The position numbers were made by a program, and so were the translations under genes. Below are positions 1 to 12,300 of a stretch of 64,000 nucleotides of DNA, in pieces. This stretch comes from Amoebophrya sp. A120. Taxonomy: Eukaryota > Sar > Dinophyceae > Syndiniales > Amoebophryaceae. The notes beneath the pieces are model-generated. The model was not told where the DNA came from. It saw only the letters and a program-made list of their open reading frames with translations, and searched no databases. Each line of letters opens with the position of its first letter. Positions within the stretch are counted from its first letter, which is position 1. The stretch is taken from the NCBI GenBank assembly GCA_905178155.1, contig CAJINV010000002.1:12347621-12411620 (forward strand), given 5' to 3'.

Positions 1-89
1 TTCAGAATTTGAAAGAATAAGCGGCTGCATTTGTACAGAGCCGCCCGAGTGGTTTTATTTTTTCCCATGCACAGGTCGAGCCTCGTGAA

Positions 90-1945
90 AGTAATTATGG
101 ATGGACACTTGCCAGTTGCGGAACCATCCAGAGTTCGATACTGAGCGGAAAATAATTGCGCTCAGTATCGAAAATGCGCGTATTCGCAAGGCCACAGAGA
201 CCGAAATCGGGTCGGGCCGATGGGTGTGACGCGTGGCCCGCAACGAACGAAGTCGCACGACCAAATCCCACACCCCCTGGCCCGCCCCAGCAGCCAAGGA
301 AATTTGTAGTGCTGCCGACCCATTGCACCTACCCAAGTAATCGGCCGTGGGCGACAAGAGCTTGGCGCGCATTCCCTCCGCTGCAACGAAGCTAGCAGGT
401 GGAGCCAGGACAGACGCACCACGGGCGCCGCGCGCGCCGCCGTTACAAAACCAAAGTCAAGGATAGCTTTGCTGCGGCACGGTCCGCGTCACAAGCTGCG
501 GCGCCGTGAGTCAGTGCGACGGCAAGCAAGCAATTCCTCGGGCGCGGCTCCATCGATGCCGGGTGGGGCGGGCGCGGGCGGTCTGCGCTGCTCGGGCATT
601 AAGGGGAGCAGGCAGAGGGCAGTCTGGCAGGCCGGCCAGACCTCACGGTGGCCGGCCGCGACGGACAGCCACGCCCTGGCGGCGGCAACGCAATTGACCA
701 ACGCAGACGCTTTTTTTTGGCGCCGCGGGGCTGCAGCAGGGGGCGGGGGACCTCGGGGCAGAGCGGTCGCAACATTGCACAGACGGCCCATGCCGCATGC
801 GGCATAGAGGGGCGCGACCCCTTCCTGGCCAAGCGGAGCGCGCAAATTTCCGCCGGGGCCTGCGCAAAAAAGGTAGCAGCGGTGGCTGCGAAGCCCACAC
901 ATTCGCAGGCGTGAGGCCAAGAAAAACGGAGGCGCCACTCGGCATGCCCCACCGGCACATTTTGCGATCAGAGCGAAGAAACAGCTGCTGTGCGGGTGTT
1001 TCTTCCGCTGATCGGAAGAAACACCTGCACAGCGCCTGTTTCTTCGCTCCGATCGCAAAATATCGGCGGTGTCACGCGTTTCCGAGCGATCGACTTTTGG
1101 CTTGCGCGAACGCTGCGACGCGTTCTGCGCGGGCCGGAGTCGGGCGTGGAGGTGCGGCGCTTTTCCCCAGTGCGCGCGCGAGGGAACGGTGGGTCACGGG
1201 CGAAAAATATCAGCACATGTATACAATAAACGAGTCGCGACGCTGCCTCGGCCCGACAGGCCACCTAGAGTGCGCGCCTGCGCATGCACGCAACAACAAT
1301 AGGCAGCAAAATGGGCCCAAAGGGGGGCGGCGCCGAAGCTCACGCACTGAGTTGTGCCAGCACACGCCCCAGGCAGAACTAGTCGCAGAGACCCGAATCG
1401 CCGCGAGTGCGCTTTGGGCGATGCGTGGGTGGGACGGGGGGGGCGGGTCCAAGCAAGGGTGCGGCTGCGGCGCCCGGCCGGGTATAACCCGATGGCGGAC
1501 CCGGCCAGATCGCGCCAGCTCGCACACTCGCGCGCGGGCGAGACCTTTTGCAAAAGTTGCGTCCCCCGAGCTGGCGAAGCAGGCACGACGGGAATAACAC
1601 ACGCTGCGGGGCTGACGGCTCTGTTGCGGGGCTTCAAGTGGCGCATGAGCATGCGGCGCATCTGCTAGCCACCACCCAGGAAATATCTTACACAGAGATA
1701 CTGCGCGGGGCCGCGCGGCTAGGGCCTTTTTCCGGGCTAGGCGCGCCTTACCACAGTTACGTTGCAGTTGCGCGGGCTCTGGGAGAGCGCAGGCGAAGCG
1801 CCCGCCATAGCTACAAAACCCTTGAAAGTGGCTGCTTTTTTACGACTGCCCGCAAGCGCCTTTTGCGATTGATTTTGCGCTCAGTAGCGAACTCCCGATG
1901 GTTCCGCAACTGCATTGTGTCCGTGCATAAAAGTAATTCTGTATT
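90..1945. mobile_element. Putative 1.86-kb element with long imperfect terminal inverted repeats
   Basis: The left end (about 90-160) and the right end (about 1870-1945, read in reverse complement) share a roughly 70-bp imperfect inverted repeat. Common blocks are CAGTTGCGGAACCATC, GAGTTCG and TACTGAGCG, in the same order and spacing on both sides. The interior is very GC-rich, unlike the flanks, and holds no convincing gene: many open frames exist on both strands, as expected from GC bias. A near-perfect palindrome lies almost exactly at the centre. No transposase was recognised, so this would be a non-autonomous or foldback-type element. No target duplication was established. Confidence 0.5.
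958..1063. repeat. Near-perfect palindrome, two arms of about 50 bp
   Basis: The left arm starts TTTTGCGATCAGAGCGAAGA and continues through a GTGTTTCTTCCG block. The right arm carries the same sequence in reverse complement with only a few mismatches, ending in ...CGATCGCAAAATA. The turn is near 1010. This can form a long hairpin in single-stranded DNA or RNA. It sits at the midpoint of the 90-1945 element. Confidence 0.75.
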
Positions 1946-2432
1946 GAAGGCCAGTAAGACGGCGTCGTCGTTCGTTTTTGTTTCCAAAGAAGATGAAAAT
2001 CATACCGAGGGAGGCGTCGTGGCTCCTACAAAGAGGAGTCGCGCAAAGCCTTTTGCTTTTCTTTTGCCCGGGAATCTTCGGTTGTTTTTTCGTGCTCGCC
2101 GAGGGCTTCATCTCTTCCGGATGTTTTTTGATGTTTCTGAGTTCGCGAGTGATTTGTGGCCGAGCTCCGGGCTTGAATAGTACCAGGCTGGCATTGAGTG
2201 TTTTTGATATTGGCGCTCTTTTTTTCTTGTTTGCCTGTTTCCGTGCCATCTGTACAGCTGCAGCCCGGTCACGAACTGCACAGGATTTTCAGAACGCCTT
2301 ATATGTCTAGAGGCTTGGACTGAAGACGTTTTCTAGAGAAGCCATTCCGACTTTCTGATAAGGTTTGTGGCAGAGTGTCTCAGCCCGCAGGCTTTGTAGA
2401 TTGGGTTTTCAGCACAAGTAGAACACTTCAAG

Positions 2433-5400
2433 ATGAGCGACTCCGATAGCGGCTCTTTTTCCCAGGTTTCCGTCTCGGCGGACGAAAATCCCGAACCCAC
2501 GGTGGAAGAATGGGTGCTCATCACGCAGGTGATGACCGTGCCGGAAAAGGTGGAGCCGCATGCCGACGTGCGGCGGCGGGTGGTGAAGAACTTCTCGATG
2601 CCGGAGGCGGGGGGCAAGCACCCGAGTTCGTGGATGGACGACAAGGGCAAGGTCAAGGGGTATCATCAATTTCGTGGAAAATTTGTCGCGAATTTTGTCA
2701 CGATCTCGAATCAGGGAGAGTACCCGGCACATTGTTATTATATTTCTTCAAGGTGATAACTTGCTGATGCGTAGGCTTCTTAGATCGTATTACCTTCGTA
2801 GTTGGCTCCTTGGTCTCATGTGTGGTCCTCTGATTTTGTTCTTTGCATGCGCTGTTACTTCCCTTGCGCCGCAGATCAAACTGCGGCGCGACACAGTTTT
2901 TAATTTCAACAAAATGAACAACAGTGCGACGAACTCGCGTCCCTGTTGCCCCGGGACGTTGAGGGTTTTTATTACGGTTTTTACAACACTGGCGGCTTCC
3001 CGGGGTTGGGGTTGTGGGTACCGAAGCGGTTTTTTCGGGGTTCCTCGATGTTCTACGACGGGGCGTACGAGTCGAGCACCTACGTGATCGATTCGATCGC
3101 GACGACGCACGCGAGGGTAAGAGCTTTTTGGCCCGTGCTAGTATGTTAGTCTCCCTGTGTGTCGGAAATGCCATTTTATTGGCGCCTCGGGTTTCGGATC
3201 CTCCTGTTCAGTTTCATGCCCGTGCTCTGTGTACTCTAGTCGCCAGCCCCAGCGCATATCCTCACTATAATCCACGGAATTGAAAACAGGCCCTCGGTAA
3301 CTTGACCATCATGAAAACCTGGCGTGACGAGAAGATCTGGTGCTGCGTCATCGGGTTCGTCTTGAAGTTGCCGAAAAAGATGGACAGCTTCATCAAGGTC
3401 TTCAACCTGTACCGCTCGGGCACGAAGAACGGCCTGTCGGAGTACCTGAGCGCCCTGATGTCGTCCGTTTCGCCGGGCCGCCGGAGAAAGCCGGAGGATT
3501 CCAGTCACCCCGCGCTCCAGGCCCTGGTCGTATCCTGTGCAAAAGTACCGCATTCCTAGTAATCGCAGTCATGCATTACAAATCTCAATCCCAAGGCAAA
3601 GCAGCATGACAGATTCCTTTTCTCGTGCTCAGCTAATTTGTCATGCGAATTATACTAGTGCAATATTTTTGCAGTGCATAAGGCGACGGCAAGAACAACG
3701 CCAAGGCCCAAAACGTGGCCAAGCAGCACACCCAGTTGCTAGCCATCGCGAACACCCCGCTTGGTGCGTCGTCTTCCGCGGGCTCTCCGATCGTGCCGCA
3801 GGTGCTCTCTGGCCTCGGCATGCAGACCGGGAAGGGCAGCGCCAACCTGGAGGAGAGCGTCCTCCGCTCGATCATGGGTATATTTGTTTTTTGTTGTTTT
3901 CGTCCATGCAAGACGTTTGTTTATTTGCATTTTCCTACGATGATGCTCTGTATGACCGGCATTTCCACTCACTAAAATTGCCAGATTTGTCGGCCTGCAC
4001 TTACTTGGAGTCCGGGCTGCTGCATACCAAAGACGATTATGACCTGCTCGACCGGGGAATCAAAGCGTTGGGCACCAAGTTGGGAAACATCGTGTCGCAG
4101 AAGAACTTCGCGGCGCGCGGTGGACCGTCCTCCAGTCGTGCGGGGAACCTGGCGGCCGACATCAAGGCGAAGAAGCAGCAGGAGCAGCGTCTGCAGGCCC
4201 AGAAGAAAAAGGAGTTGGATAAGGAGGCCCTGCTACAGCGCGAAATCAATGAAAAAAACGGAGCAGGTACATTTAAGACGCGTGTTGTTTCTAACATGAA
4301 CGCGCATGGTCATGGTTCGTGTGAGTCGTTCATGAGGATCACGCGCACGCCAAAACTCAAAGGTGCCGATAAGGCGAAAGGCAAAGTCATCTCCACGGGT
4401 CTGAGCGGGGCGCAGTTGAAGGGTTTGAAAGGCGCTACCATCGTGGTGGAAGAAGATGCCGATGGGAGCGAGGTGGTCAAGGTGGTGAACAAGGCGGGCG
4501 CGGTGGTCCACCAGGATTCGGGCGCCGATTTGGCGGGCGCGAAAAACGCCTCCGACCAGGACACGACGGCGAACCTGCCCTCTGGCACGGCCGGGGATGA
4601 CGAGGCCAAGCCGGTGGAACCGGAGGAAACCAAGCCTAAGCCGACCCCGATGAGGCGCAAACGCGGTGCGAGCAAGGACGTGCAGGATGCGGACGGCTCG
4701 GAGGTGCCCGCCCCGGTGGACGCGAAGCTGAGCAAGCGTGCTAAGAAAATACGCATTGCAAATTGATCGCAGTCGTGCCAATTGCATTACAAGTTCTTTT
4801 CAGATAAGACCTGGGAGGCTTCGTTGTTGATCTTGCCAGCAGCGCAAGTCTGTAATGCAATAATGCGATCCGCACGACTGTGATTTCTTTGCGTAGCATA
4901 CAGCGTTGCCGCCGACGCCGCTGCTCTAACGGAGAAAGAAAAGGCGAAGGCCCTGATCGAGGAGGCGGATAAGAAGGCGGAGGTCGAGCCGGAAGAAAAC
5001 GGGAAGGGCAAAAACAAGCGCAGTACGAAGGCCGTCCCGGCGCCGAAAGCGGCCTCCCTGGTCCCGGAACCGTCGGCGAAGGATACAAAGAACGTCTTCG
5101 CCGATTTTCTGGCTAAGAAGAACGCGGCCAAGGGCAAGCTCGACACGGTCGGAAAGACCCCCCCGGGAGGTGTCTCTGCGAACAACAACAACGGCACGCT
5201 CGGCGGCGGGGTGAGCAAGAAGGGGAATTCGGAGGGGAATCACACGGAAGGCGTCTCCAGTCCCCCGGCGAAAAAATCCCACCGCGACTACTCCAAGTTG
5301 GAGGACTCCTCCGACTCCTCCCTGAAATCCGGGTCCTGGTCGTTGTCGTCCTACGATTGGGACGCGGACCTCCGCGCGTTGTCGCAGGAGGAGGCCGGGC

Positions 5401-5555
5401 ACTCGTCGCACGTGCCGTCCCACCCGAGCCACTGGCCCGGATCCGATAGTGAGGAATACTCTGGTCGCGCCGTGGACTCGAGCTCCGGCGAGATCGCGCC
5501 GGGTTTCGAAACCAACGCCGACCAAGAAGAAGCGCGGCGCGTGAGTGGGGGATGA
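2433..5555 (+). CDS. Multi-exon gene A, large Lys/Ala-rich protein of unknown function
   Basis: Not recognised. The start ATG (2433) opens an acidic N-terminus (MSDSDSGSFSQVSVS). Likely exons: 2433-about 2656, about 2925-3117, 3280-3530, 3686-3876, 3984-4266, about 4361-4748, about 4903-5555. The introns at 3118-3279 (GTAAGA...ACAG) and 3877-3983 (GTATAT...CCAG) are canonical and keep frame. Two other gaps are introner-like (3531-3680 and about 4750-4900). The N-terminal half is globular, with many aromatics near 2946-3110. The C-terminal half is basic, low-complexity and coiled-coil-like (KAKKQQEQRLQAQKKKE), ending in a Ser-rich acidic tail, so a nuclear or nucleic-acid-associated role is possible but not shown. 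The border of exon 2 is unsure: a frame with TAA at 2901 blocks a simple join to the good acceptor at 2874. Confidence 0.55.
3531..3680. mobile_element. Introner, 150 bp, family A
   Basis: Begins TATCCTGTGCAAAAGTACCG and ends TTTTTGCAGTGCATA. The same ends, the same 150-bp length and much of the interior recur at 9208-9357. Flanking 5-mers GGTCG and AGGCG are similar but not identical, as expected of an old duplication. Removing the element plus one flank keeps frame (V-D-G-K-N-N); removing the GT-AG interval GTATCC...ATAAG would shift frame. Lies in gene A. Confidence 0.75.
4750..4900. mobile_element. Introner-like inverted-repeat intron in gene A
   Basis: Left arm contains ATCGCAGTCGTGCC and TGCATTACA. 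The right arm carries TGTAATGCA and GATCCGCACGACTGTGA in inverted order, so the interval folds on itself. It separates two exons in different frames (ending K-R-A-K-K and resuming V-A-A-D-A-A-A-L), and no GT-AG pair at its borders joins them. Exact ends are uncertain. Confidence 0.6.
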
Positions 5556-6371
5556 TTCGTTGTTGTGGCAGGAATTGCACTCAGTGTTACGAAACTTAGA
5601 TAGACGAGACATCTTAGAAATCGGAAGCACTAAAGAATGAAAGGTTGTAAAATTTCGTCAAGTATTAATTTTGTTGCGAAAGACTTATCATCAGACTTGT
5701 GACCTCAGCTTCTTCCTGGAGAAAAATAGAGCCAGACTGTACCGCGTCGCCTCTTACGAAAAAGAAGCGACAATAACGACAACAGAGCGAAACGATTATG
5801 AATAAAGAAAGGAACTGCCGCAGCTAATTCGGCAGGTTTATATGAATGAAAAAAATCACAGTGATTCTAGAGTTATAGGGTGCGCAATAAGTATGCATAG
5901 AGTAAAAGACAAACACACACACACACACGGCACCAGCGATCGTATGGAATTTTATGGGATAGTGAAGAGGCTCTATTCTGCTTTGATGTTTCGCAGGCGA
6001 TTCGAAACGTCAGCACTAGGCGTCTAAAAAAAGGTCCGTCACTATTAGATTGTAGAACATTAGTGCAAATTTGAATGCGGGAATCAAGTGAGGCGCTATA
6101 AAGCTGGGCCCGAGACTAGAGCAAGGTAGCCGCAGTATAGCCAGGACTGCGGCGGGCTTTACCTGTTTCGTTTTTGGTTTTTTTTCTGACATGGAGCGCA
6201 GCACACTCGTTTTTTTGCTTTTTTTTCTGCGTGGTGCCGGATTGTTTTTGGTTGAGGTGCGTTCGCCCACAGACGAAAAAAACCACACCACTCATTCGCA
6301 AAACACAGTCGAGCAGTTTCAGTTGAAGACCCGAAACTACAAGAGTTCTCCCCACCCAAAAAAACTAGAAA
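5556..6371. other. Intergenic, AT-richer, with an AC microsatellite
   Basis: Between the stop of gene A and the ATG of gene B. An (AC)n run lies at about 5912-5928. T-rich tracts precede the gene B start (about 6170-6230). No coding exon seen. A GTGAGT just before the gene A stop could be a donor, so gene A might extend into this stretch. Confidence 0.5.
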
Positions 6372-9300
6372 ATGGCCGACGTGGGCCCGGCTCGTCTGGA
6401 GCCGAATCGCGACGCTTTCGGTCTTGAAGCCGAGTTGTACAACGAGAAGGCGTATTTTCGCATCCCCTTCGCGTTGCTGGGTCAGAAGGCCGACGATGTC
6501 ATCGACTACGCCAACCGGGACACCCGGTTGGGATACTACCAAACCAAGCAGTTGTGGCGGCTGCGCTCGGCGGTTGCGGACCTCATCGACGCCTGTGAGT
6601 CGCTAGATGGCACGGAGATCATCCTGCGGAGCATGCACAAATAATACACCGGCTTGAAGGACCTTGTTCCGTATCCTGTGCAGAAATGCCACTCCTTTAC
6701 TTTGCAGCCACTACTCCTCAGCATCTCGCGCCGAATAAAAATAGGCCAAAGAAGCCTCGTGTAGATATTGAGGAGGACTGTGACGCAGCTACAAAGCGAG
6801 TGGCATTTTTGCCATGCATATTCCAGCGAGCCAGCACGATTTCGCGGCCAATCCGGACGGCCACGATTTAATAACGGCGGAGGGTCTCCTCTCCTTGATG
6901 TCGCACAAACTGGAAAATATGAAAAACCAAAAAGACTGGGCCATCAAGGTGGAGGCCTGTGCCGCGGCCTTCAGCGAGGCGATAGTAAGCACAGTCCGCG
7001 CAGCAACCGACCACGGGGACTTCATGCTCGCCCCGGGAGTGTGTATGGATGACGCAGCGACTACCCACCACGAGGTGTTGACGCTGATCGGGGAGGATTA
7101 CCTCGGGGACATTTGCGCACAGTGTACTATTGACATACTTCGTTGCTTTGTTCTTTGTGTTGGCGCCTGCATCTGGTGGCGCCACGGGCAGGCAGCCTAT
7201 TTTTGGGCGATGTAGGTGCGCGTGGCCAAACGCCTCGCGCTGGGGCCTTTGGGGGCCGGCCGCTTTGAAAAGACGCCCGCGTATTTAGCCACTTGGCCGC
7301 CCAAAGCGGTTTGGCTGATTGCCGGCCTTCGGATCAGAAAAACGCATCGGTGCGAAACGCATCGGAGCAAACTTTGCTCCGATGCAGAGGGGCCTCGCAG
7401 TGCCGCGTGCCTGGCAGGGGGCGTGGCCAACACAATCGAGAAAGCGTGGCCGTTTGTCATGCTGTTCCGCTTCTTGACCCCATCGCGCTCGGCGCGCGCG
7501 TTGGTCTTTGCATCGAATGCGGACAAAACGCATCGGAGCAAAACACAGAAATCATCAGGCAACGGCATGCTTTGATGCCGTTTTCGCAACAACTGCGGAC
7601 AGCACTACAAACATTATCCACCTCCGGGCAGCTCGATCCACAACCGTCTCCAACTTCCACAGCTCACAAAGGTTCCGGCTCCCGCTCACTTTTGTCGAGC
7701 GGGAACTGGAACCTTTGTGAGTTGTGGAAGTTGGCAACGTCTGTGAAAGTTCGAGTTCCCGCTCGACAAACCTGAGGTTTGTCGAGCGGGAACTGGAACT
7801 TCCACAGCCGTTCGGCTGTGGAAGTTCCGCTTCCCGCTCGACAAACCTTCAGGTTTGTCGAGCGGGAACTGGAACTTTTGGCTTTGCAACGTTTTCAAAA
7901 GTTCCAGTTCCCGCTCGACAAACCTTTGTTTTAGGTTTGTCGAGCGGGAACTGGAACTTCCACAGCCGTTCGGCTGTGGAAGTTCCGCTTCCCGCTCGAC
8001 AAACCTTTAGGTTTGTCGAGCGGGAACTGGAACTTTTGGCTTTGCAACGTTTTCAAAAGTTCCAGTTCCCGCTCGACAAACCTTTGCTTTAGGTTTGTCG
8101 AGCGGGAACTGGAACTTTTGAAAACGTTGCAAAACTAAAAGCTCCAGCTCAAGCTCGACAAAACTGCTCTCGGTGAAGAGCAGGTCGAGCAGGGGTTCGC
8201 TGCTGATCCAGTTCCCGGGAGTTGGATAAAGGGTTCTCAGACGCGGCGCCGCTGCATTAGTTCTGTTCGCAGTTGTTGCGGAAATGGCATTAAAACATGC
8301 CGCTGTCTGATGATTTCTGTGTTTTGCTCCGATGCGTTTTTTCCGCATTCGGTGCAAAGACTAAGGCGTCACGCGATCGGGTGTTTGCGCAATACAAACG
8401 CTAGATTGAAAGCGCAGGCCGGTCGGGCGCCGCGCTTTGGTATTTCTGTCCTTTTGGGCCGTTGTGTCGAAGAAGCGCGCCGTCGCTCCGATGCATTTCG
8501 CAGCGATGCGCTTCGCGCCGATGCCAGCAGCGATGCGTTTTTGGTCTATCGGGAGGCTTTTGAGTTGTGGCCGTTTCCCCTCTTGTGTTGCCTGGGAAAT
8601 GGACAGCGCCATGGGGTTTTCCGTAATTTCTGACCAAAAAGAGCTTCCTTGTGGAGCTTGCCGGAATGAGAGGGGCCTGCCCAAAATTGAACGAATACCT
8701 CTGAAAAGAGGTACTTTTTTGACCTCGAAAATTAGTTTCCCCGCATGCTATGGCACGATACGAATACCCCTGACGAATACCTCTTTTCCTATGTATTTCT
8801 TTAGACTCTCTGTTGTTGGACGAGACTCAGTATCAGTTCTCAAATCAGTGTGTCCGGATGGTTTGACGAGTTGCGAGGAGTACATTGCGACGTGGTTACG
8901 GTATGGCGTCGGTTGCCCCCAAGAGCAAGGGGAGGCCTTGGAGTACATGTTGGAGCGGGTTTTAGCCAAGGAGTCCGATCTTGTCGATGAAGGTATATAG
9001 TTCAGCAGATGGATTCTGTCCGGAGTGTGGTGGTTTTTTGTCCCCAATGGATCAGGGCGGTAATAGATTCATGCCTTCGTAGGTCTATCGAGGCTTCACT
9101 TCATAAAAAAGCGCCAGGTTGGAAGTTGATCGGCGGCCCAGGCGAAGTAGTGGAAGATGAGGAGGGTGAGGATTTACAGCAGGACGAGACAGCCCCCGTC
9201 GCAGCGGTATCCTCTGCAAAAGTACCGCGCCCGTATAGATGCAGTTCTTGCATTACAAATCCTTTTCCTAAGGCATATCCGCATGACAGATTCCATTTCT

Positions 9301-12300
9301 CATGCTAAGGAGATTTGTAATGCAATTTATACTAGTGCGATATTTTTGCAATGCATAAGCGGTGGCGGAAAGCAACACTCCGGTCAAGACAACGGGCCGA
9401 AAGCGAAAGGACCAAAAGCAGAGGGTCCAGCCGTTGGGGAATCCCGCCATGTCGGACAAGAAGGTGCACCAGGCCCGTGTGGCGTTGATATCTCAGCACA
9501 TGCTGACGCTGAAATGCGTCAAGCTGTTGAACCTGGGAAACACCACAGACCCGGTGGGCATGTCGACCGACGACTTTACCGTCAACGGCAGGGGCACCAG
9601 CCTGGCGCGGGTGCGCGCGCGGCATCTGCGGCACCCGCTGACGAAAGGGAAGCCGATACTCACAACGCTCACTCTCCCAGCGTTCACCCAGCGGAAGGTA
9701 TCTGCGAAGGAGGTGAAGGACGCAGTTGCTGCTATGGCGGGACACAAGAAAGAAGACGGCGACTTTTTCATCTCCGCGATGGAGCAGGCGGCCCTCTTGA
9801 AGGCCATCAACGAACTCCTCCTCGACTCGCCCGCCGGGACGATTAGACCGCTCCTGATTACAACCGACAAAGGCAGCAAGCAATTCCGTTTCTGGGCCTG
9901 GAAAATGTGCCGGTCGGACCCGACGGGCTGCTTTTTCGACGGTTGTCATTTGGACACGAGCCAACTGCTGTCGGTGGCCAAGGTTTGTTCACCGAGTGAA
10001 GTGGTAAAAATGCTGAAATTGAGGAAAGCAGCAAACAGCACACACTCCGCGAAGTTCGCCGGGGTGTTGTTAGCAATGCGGGACTTCACCGACGCGGAAA
10101 TCCTCGACGCCATCGGGGATGATAACCATGATCTGGAGGACGAGATAGGAGTCTGCGCGGATGCTCAGGAATTAGTAAAGGAATTCCGGAAAGCCTGCGA
10201 GCGGTGCCTGAAGGATCTCTACCGGCTGCGGAACAAGAGGCTTTGCAAGTATGCTTACCTCTGCGCCAGTTTGAAGACGAATTGGACCACGTTTCGGCGT
10301 GCGTCGCGGATCGTGTACTACCGGGAATACGGCAACATCAACCCGCCGCTGCTGGCCAAGACCGACTTAAAACATGAAGTGGCGCCGGGCTTCGCTGATC
10401 CCGTGGCGCGGGTCTCGTACAACCGCGAGGATATGGAAAAAGTCTTTTCCGCTCTGTGCGCTTATGCGGAGAAAGACCGCTCCGGGAAAGGTATATATCT
10501 CTTCACATCTGCTGGCCATGCATAAATCTGTATTGCGTGAAAAATCTCCATCTTAAAAATTTCAGGTTTTTCCGGCCTGGTGGATGAGTTGTACGACTCG
10601 GAGAGCGAGGAGAGCGCTCTCGACAAGGAGGACAACGCCGCGGCGCCACCAGCGGCCCAGGTCTTGAACAACAATAATGACCAGGAGGAGGAAAACGAGG
10701 AAGACGATTTGTTTGAAGATGACAACAAAAAGCCAACAGACGGCGACGTGGAGATGGAAGACGCGTATCCCGCGGAGGCGGAGCCCAGGAACAAAATGAA
10801 AACGAAGATGAAGAAGGCCGGATCCTTTCCGGAAGTAGTCGAAGTGAAGAGCAGTGTGGCGGTGCAGAGCAAGGTGGAGGACCAAGAGGTGGAGGCATTC
10901 CTTTCAACTATTACCGCGGGCGACCGGAAGAAATACATCCCCGGGCTCTTCTGCCTCTTCAACTCACCGGCGTCGCGGATGAAGTGTCTTGTGTACGAAC
11001 GCCTCGCAAAGCCAGTCCTCTTCGTGCATGCGTTGAGCATAGTAACAAACCATACAAATCTCCACTCGAAGGCGGTTTACTTCAACGTCGGACCCATGTT
11101 GATGAGCGAAATCGCGAAGAGTTTTCGTTGTCCGTTAGACAACGCATTGACATCGTGCGCGGACAATCTGCATGGCCTGCCCGGGTTGCTGGGAACAACC
11201 ATGGAGCACATGGTGTCCAGCCGGCTGCGCACCAACCTGGAACAATTCTCGCAATACCGCCGCCTGTTCTCCTACGCCCGGAACGACGAATTAGATCAAA
11301 CATTGGGACACGCGCTGAAGAACCTCGACAACTACGAGAGTTCAGTACAGTGGGTTTTGTCGGCTCCGGCCGAGATGGTCTGCTCCCCCTACATCTTCGG
11401 GCTGGGAGGAAAGCGGGAGAAGATGCACAGCTCGGACATAACAGACCAGAACAAGGACTTTGTCGGCGACACCGAGATCATGAAAACGCGGCGATCTCCT
11501 CTGAATTGGGACGCCGAAAAATGCCCACCAATCGCGGAGTACGAATTGCGCTGCGCGGAGCGGGTCAAAAGCGCGGCGGCTATCACCGACTACAAACCCT
11601 GCCAGCAAATCTGCAAGTATTTGCTGCAGGAGGACAAGCATTGGATCATCCAGAAGAGCATGAAGCTGCTGCACAGTTTGGAGCACAACACCTTTACGGA
11701 CTGGCTCACGGATTTGCAAGCGTGCAGACAGATGTCGACGAGGGAAGAGGAGGCCCGCGGAGGGGGGCTTACCCGCGCCGCTTGGAAGGGCCGGGGGGTC
11801 GGCCCCATCAAGGACGTACTTTTTTTTGCATCTGCTTTCGCATGTAGAATGCCACTTCTTTGCGTCGTGTCCTTGCGTGAAGGCCTACTTGACAGACTTA
11901 CAACCATCCAATCCTTCAGCACGTCGCCTGGAGTCAGTGCCAGTCAGTCGCCCCCGAGTGGATTCCGTGGCTAAGTGCGGACTTTATTCCCGTCGAGGGT
12001 GTGGCAGAGCCGATATCCCTCGCAGTAGTGCCGTGCTATGATATTCAACATGAAGAAAATTTGCAACAGACCTTGCAGAATTTGTCATGCAGACGGACCA
12101 AATAGGCAGGATTGAGAGGGCAGGGATGTCAATCTTCAAAGCGCGGGGCTCTTGCGCGGGATAGCCTGGAAGTGCTGGGGACTTATCAAAAAACCCGAAA
12201 GACAAAACATCCTCGCGGCCCCTCGGAGTAGTACTCTCGCACTCGGAGCTCGATGGGCGGGTCGGAACGGGCGACGCTGCAGAATTCCGTGCGCAGTACT

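Noticed and set aside
489-1661. Several overlapping open frames of 100-266 codons on both strands
   Set aside because: High GC removes stop codons in all frames. None shows domain content, hydrophobic pattern or a splice context, and they overlap a palindrome.
7216-8690. Overlapping open frames in the foldback array
   Set aside because: Translations are repeats of the palindrome words (SSGNSNF, KVPVPARQT) on both strands; this is repeat structure, not protein.
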